In this document: piece by piece, positions 47,131 to 50,555 of the stretch
How positions within the stretch are numbered: the first letter of the stretch is position 1
How the letters are laid out: each line of letters begins with the position of its first letter
Assembly: GCA_037176905.1 (NCBI GenBank)
Contig: JBBBWG010026701.1
Location: forward strand, 18,242 to 68,796
Direction: 5' to 3'
Length of the DNA stretch: 50,555 nucleotides
From: Azolla pinnata
Taxonomy: Eukaryota; Streptophyta; Polypodiopsida; Salviniales; Salviniaceae
Position numbers and translations under genes: made by a program
Notes under the pieces: model-generated
The model's database searches: none
Told to the model about the DNA's origin: nothing
What the model saw: the letters and a program-made list of their open reading frames with translations, nothing else

Positions 47131-48167
47131 ATGCCTCGTATGTTCTCAGAAGCTTCGCATAATTGTGGCGCTCTCCATGCATCGCTGGATGACAATCGTG
47201 CAGCACAAGGCCTGGGTAGGGGCGAGATTAAGCCCGAAACCATCGTGAGTTCGGAGAAAGAAGACGCTCGCGCCGGAGAAGCAGCGTCTGATGCATCGAG
47301 TTATATGTGCAAAGAAGATGTGCAATGTCACCACAGAGAGGTGTCGTGGCAAGAAAGTGCCGAGGATCGACTCAGAGGTGATGCCGTGATGGTTCAGCAT
47401 GGCGATGGTGAGCAGATAACTTCGACCGGATTTTCTCGCTCCGAGTCGCTGGATAGTGATGCGTACTTTGTGGATGCTCGAGCCAGTCTCAGCACTTCAT
47501 GCTCGATGAGTGGAGTAAGCGTTTACGACGATGCAGATGTGTACTGGGATCACTGTTCGGACGGTAAGCATTACCTCCTGAAGCTATGCAAACGATTTCT
47601 GAATCTCAGGAAGCACATCCATGGTGCTGCTGCTCTTCTGATCTCGACCTTAAGGGCTTGGCAAAACGACGATTGTGAAACGCTACTACTGTCTTTTGTT
47701 TTGGTGCAGAATCCAGCCTCACTTCTGTGAGGAATCGATCGTATAACGCGAGAGCTAGAGCTGATCGAGAAATCGACTGCGATCCGAGGTGTGGGAGGCT
47801 AGCGCCCGGGGTAAATGAGGAGGATCTCTGCGCAGCAATGGCGGCAGGCGAGCAGCAGGGATGGAGAGCACCGTCTTCGAGCACCTGGGATGTACAGAGT
47901 ATAAGCAGCGAAGCAGAGGAAATACTGCTCCATGCCAAGCATGGCAACATGTGTCTTGTGGACAGGCGAGCGACACGAACGCCTCTGAGAAGGCTTCTGG
48001 CTGAATCCGAGGAAGGCCAGGGAAAGATGAATGGTAAGCTCAGCAGCAGCAATGGAGGTGCATCTTCTGGGAATGGGAAGAAAGCAGCAGGTGGATGGGA
48101 TTCTGGTGCCAACAGTGCGAAATCGAAGACAAGATCGCTATGGAGCCATTGCATTTGTTGTGCATAG
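47131..48167 (+). CDS. Unrecognised plant protein, two exons
   Basis: Exons 47131-47563 and 47710-48167 (GTAAGC donor, GCAG acceptor, phase 1) give 296 residues. The first in-frame ATG after the upstream stop (47131) was taken as the start; a 5' UTR intron (donor near 46792) is possible. I do not recognise the family. It is hydrophilic and likely disordered, with acidic and serine-rich blocks. Its centre has the most conserved-looking segment, SRSESLDSDAYFVDARASLS with YDDADVYWDHCSDESS spanning the junction. The C-terminal part has a basic patch (RRATRTPLRRLL), a Ser/Gly/Asn/Lys-rich run, and ends SLWSHCICCA, a cysteine-rich tail that could be S-acylated. There is no signal peptide or membrane helix. 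The fact that both frames stay open and splice in phase supports a real gene. A reverse-strand frame over 47606-48154 is judged a shadow. Confidence 0.55.
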
Positions 48168-49964
48168 GATCCCCATCAGGTACCAAACCCTAAACCCTTT
48201 GACCACGATAACTACATCTCAATAGACAGATAGTGAACATGGTTTGGTTTTGGTGTTCCCTCAGGTGCAGGTTAAACATTGTGAGATAGATCTTGTGAGA
48301 TCTTGTGAGATCTTCCATCTTTCACAGGTTAGGAAATGGTCACATTCTGTTCTATGCATTTGTCTGGCGCCATTTTGCTGGCAAAGGCCTATGTTGAGAT
48401 TTGTATGGCTTTCCCCCAAACACTACAGTAGCAACACCTGTTTGTTATGGAGCTCAAAGCCTTGAAATCAATGGACTGTAGCATCATCACAAAAGCCTTG
48501 GAAGGTTTTATTTTATAGAGTCAGTGCAAGGCTTTGATAGGAATGCAATGCAAGGGCAAATGCAAAGATCTTGTCTCGAAACGAAGTCTCCAGCTCCCGC
48601 GGGTGCACAAAATGTTACTTGGAGTGGCTTGTAATAGAGCTTGTGTTTTGGGTAATTCTGATGCATCATCACAATCTATATTGCTAACATTTCAATTATT
48701 GATTTATGTTCTTGAGCAAACTTGGGGGGGATGGATGTAACGACTTTTGTGTCGCATCTCCTAAATGCTCCAACATTTCCCGTCGAATATATCGTAATGT
48801 TGTCAAGACATGTTGTCAAGACGTACGGGACTCAATTGTATACATTTTCAGTCTCAAGAGAGTCATTTGCTAATGTACAATTAACAGATTTTGGCGCTGC
48901 AAGTACCAACTAGCGCTCGGAAGCTTCAACTGTGGTCGGACAAGAGGTTGGTAGACCACATCTGGCAGGCGAGCGATCCTTGTGCACGGTGTACACGCTT
49001 GATAGACAGATAAGAGCTGGGGAAAATTGTCATTTCCTATTGGTGGCGATCGATGATTCAATTTGTTTTGGTCGATTTTGAGGGCCCCTCGAATCGTTCA
49101 AGTGTACAAGATGGTTGATTGGTTGATTGGAAAAGAGGATTGATGGTTCTGTCGATGCCGATTGACATTGCACAGCAATGAGAGATTCTAATCGAAGCTC
49201 AATCAATCGATCTCCCCTAGTGCACGAGTGTCGGTCTTCCCTCCTGATCATCATTTGCGAGCCAATTGATCGATTAGCAAGGTTCGATCACCATCAATTT
49301 GCAATCAACCGATCGAGTAGCGAGGTAGTACAAGTCGAATGGCAGAGTCGGTTTAAAGTCCTTCTCCCAGAGGAGAGGAGCTATATTTCATGTACAAATA
49401 AATATTCGACACGGGTACAAAACAAGTGCACGTCGATTCGAACCGCAAATGCCATTGCGATTCATCGGACGGCAAAACAAAAATTGGTATGAAAGAAAAA
49501 CAAGCAGAGATTGTCACGACATTATGGTCGGTTTCTACACACGTTGAATCGTCGGATGAATGCAGAGCTAACTGGCCGCCGAGCAAAAGACAAGTTGCGT
49601 CGAAGCCGTCCGATAGATTTCCGGGATCACATTCACGGTTCCTGTTTAAGGCGGAGAAACGACGAAGAAACGATCGATCGGAGAGAAGCTGTCGGAGCGA
49701 TGCTTACACACATTGCTCGATCATGCTTGATGCTACTTGCCTGGTGCACCCAAGCAGGCCACGCACACGGTGCTCACAATCGAGCTCGAGCATGCCAATT
49801 TATTAGTTATTTTGCTTGCATGCCAATTGGGGCCCCTGCTACTGCTACTACTACGATGGAGACGATGACGACGAAGGAGTACGGTAATAGCAGTTGCGGC
49901 GAACGACAGAGACGCGGGACGAGGGGGGGAATTCTGGCGAATCGATCGGCTCTCTCTCTCTCTC
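48168..49964. other. Intergenic region
   Basis: It begins with a telo-box-like AAACCCTAAACCC near 48184 in the 3' flank of the unnamed gene. The direct repeat GTGAGATAGATCTTGTGAGATC lies near 48280-48310, and GATC/AATCGATC-rich DNA near 49190-49320. No ORF with recognisable motifs, RNA gene or mobile-element coding sequence was seen. Confidence 0.55.
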
Positions 49965-50555
49965 TTACGGATTAACGAGGATCTCCCCGGACATGGAGCA
50001 GGAGGTGGGAGGGCGCCGCGGCGACGGGCGCCTGCTGCGCACGAGCATCTCCCCGGACAAGAACCGGGGCTTCGCGACGACCTGGGTGGGATAAAGACGG
50101 TGCCGAGCCGCCGCGTGCTGGTGCATGAAGTCGAGGGGCTTGGCGTCGGGGAAGATCCGGCCGGGGCTCGTGAGGACGCTGGCCAAGCTGTAGCTCTTGG
50201 AGAGCTTGGCCTTGGGCTTGCCGCAACCGGGGCTCGGGCTTCGCCAGACGATCGAGGCCGGCGGCGGCGGCGAGGGCAACAACAGCTGCTGCTGATGCTG
50301 GTGATGAAGATGATGGTGGTGGTGGTGGTGATGAAGAAGATGAAGATGGTGGTGTTGAGGAGAGGAGGAGGAGGAGGAGGAGAGGAGGAGGAGGAGGGCG
50401 GAGGCGACGTTCCGCATGCTGGGCCTCGCGCGCGGGTCTCGGGCGAGGCACAGGAGCGCGAGGTCGGCGAGCGCCTTGGCGCGCCCCGTGCCGTAGCGGC
50501 CCTTGAGCTCCGGGTCCACGACGAGGAAGAGGCGGCGCGCGCCCGCGTCGAGCGC
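49965..50555 (-). CDS. C-terminal end of a GC-rich receptor-like (cytoplasmic) kinase, partial
   Basis: The reverse-strand frame is open from the window edge to the TAA at 49965, giving 196 residues of the C-terminus. The first about 45 residues are protein-kinase subdomains X-XI: LFLVVDPELKGRYG, ALADLALLCLARDPRARPSM, as in RLCK-VII/PBL kinases. A long tail of about 140 residues follows: Ser run, His/Leu/Gln-rich run, then PSPPPPASIVWRSPSPGCG, SKSYSLASVLTSPGRIFPD and a Ser/Arg/Pro-rich end. Third positions are nearly all G or C, in contrast to the AT-rich kinase at 41.9-44.8 kb. The catalytic core lies outside the window. The His/Ser run rests on microsatellites that may vary in length. Confidence 0.78.
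   Translation of the reverse strand, partial: ALDAGARRLFLVVDPELKGRYGTGRAKALADLALLCLARDPRARPSMRNVASALLLLLSSSSSSSPQHHHLHLLHHHHHHHHLHHQHQQQLLLPSPPPPASIVWRSPSPGCGKPKAKLSKSYSLASVLTSPGRIFPDAKPLDFMHQHAAARHRLYPTQVVAKPRFLSGEMLVRSRRPSPRRPPTSCSMSGEILVNP

Noticed and set aside
47606..48154. Reverse-strand 182-codon ORF
   Set aside because: Overlaps the better-supported spliced forward gene, crosses its intron and shows no family motif.

Overview
The window is nuclear DNA from a land plant. It has GT-AG spliced genes, intronless PLS-type pentatricopeptide repeat (PPR) genes, a peroxisomal Lon protease, a thylakoid-lumen immunophilin, a GH9 endoglucanase and an RLCK-VII kinase. The wording of the PPR repeats (MYAKCG, SWNALIAGY, ILKACG) and the abundant tetranucleotide microsatellites suggest a seed-free vascular plant. 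A fern with a fairly compact genome is my best guess; a lycophyte is the main alternative. This placement is inference. No bacterial, viral or plasmid features, CRISPR arrays, tRNA or rRNA genes were recognised.

Layout. 0.5-10.2 kb: three genes probably acting in organelle RNA metabolism. These are a 1086-residue PLS-PPR protein with a short 5' exon carrying an OSB-like 'PDF' motif, a second PLS-PPR with a curtailed C-terminus, and a reverse-strand gene for a small S1-domain protein with a transit-peptide-like N-terminus. 10.2-12.4 kb: microsatellites and minisatellites. 12.4-16.1 kb: GH9 endo-beta-1,4-glucanase in eight exons. 17.0-18.2 kb: a telo-box minisatellite ending about 50 bp before the ATG of an FKBP18-type lumenal FKBP (18.3-21.1 kb, six exons). 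22.5 kb: a cluster of ACGT/G-box elements ahead of LON2 (23.5-31.9 kb, 17 exons, ending in the peroxisomal signal SKL).

34.1-35.5 kb: a reverse-strand F-box/kelch gene. 37.3-39.5 kb: a reverse-strand TRAPPC12-like TPR gene, with a foldback/direct-repeat element just upstream of its start. 41.9-44.8 kb: an RLCK-VII (PBS1/BIK1-like) kinase with an MGNC N-terminus and six exons. 47.1-48.2 kb: an unrecognised two-exon gene. 49.97-50.56 kb: the C-terminal end of a second, very GC-rich receptor-like kinase that runs off the window.

Exon models were built by hand. I matched donor and acceptor dinucleotides and reading phase, and joined exons so that family motifs stay continuous. Every spliced model gives an uninterrupted frame with a length divisible by three. 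Plant genes are not in operons, so adjacency is weak evidence of function. The recurring theme is simple repeats sitting in promoters, 5' UTRs and introns: telo-box, GAGA, GAA/TTC, GAT/GGT and CATG types.
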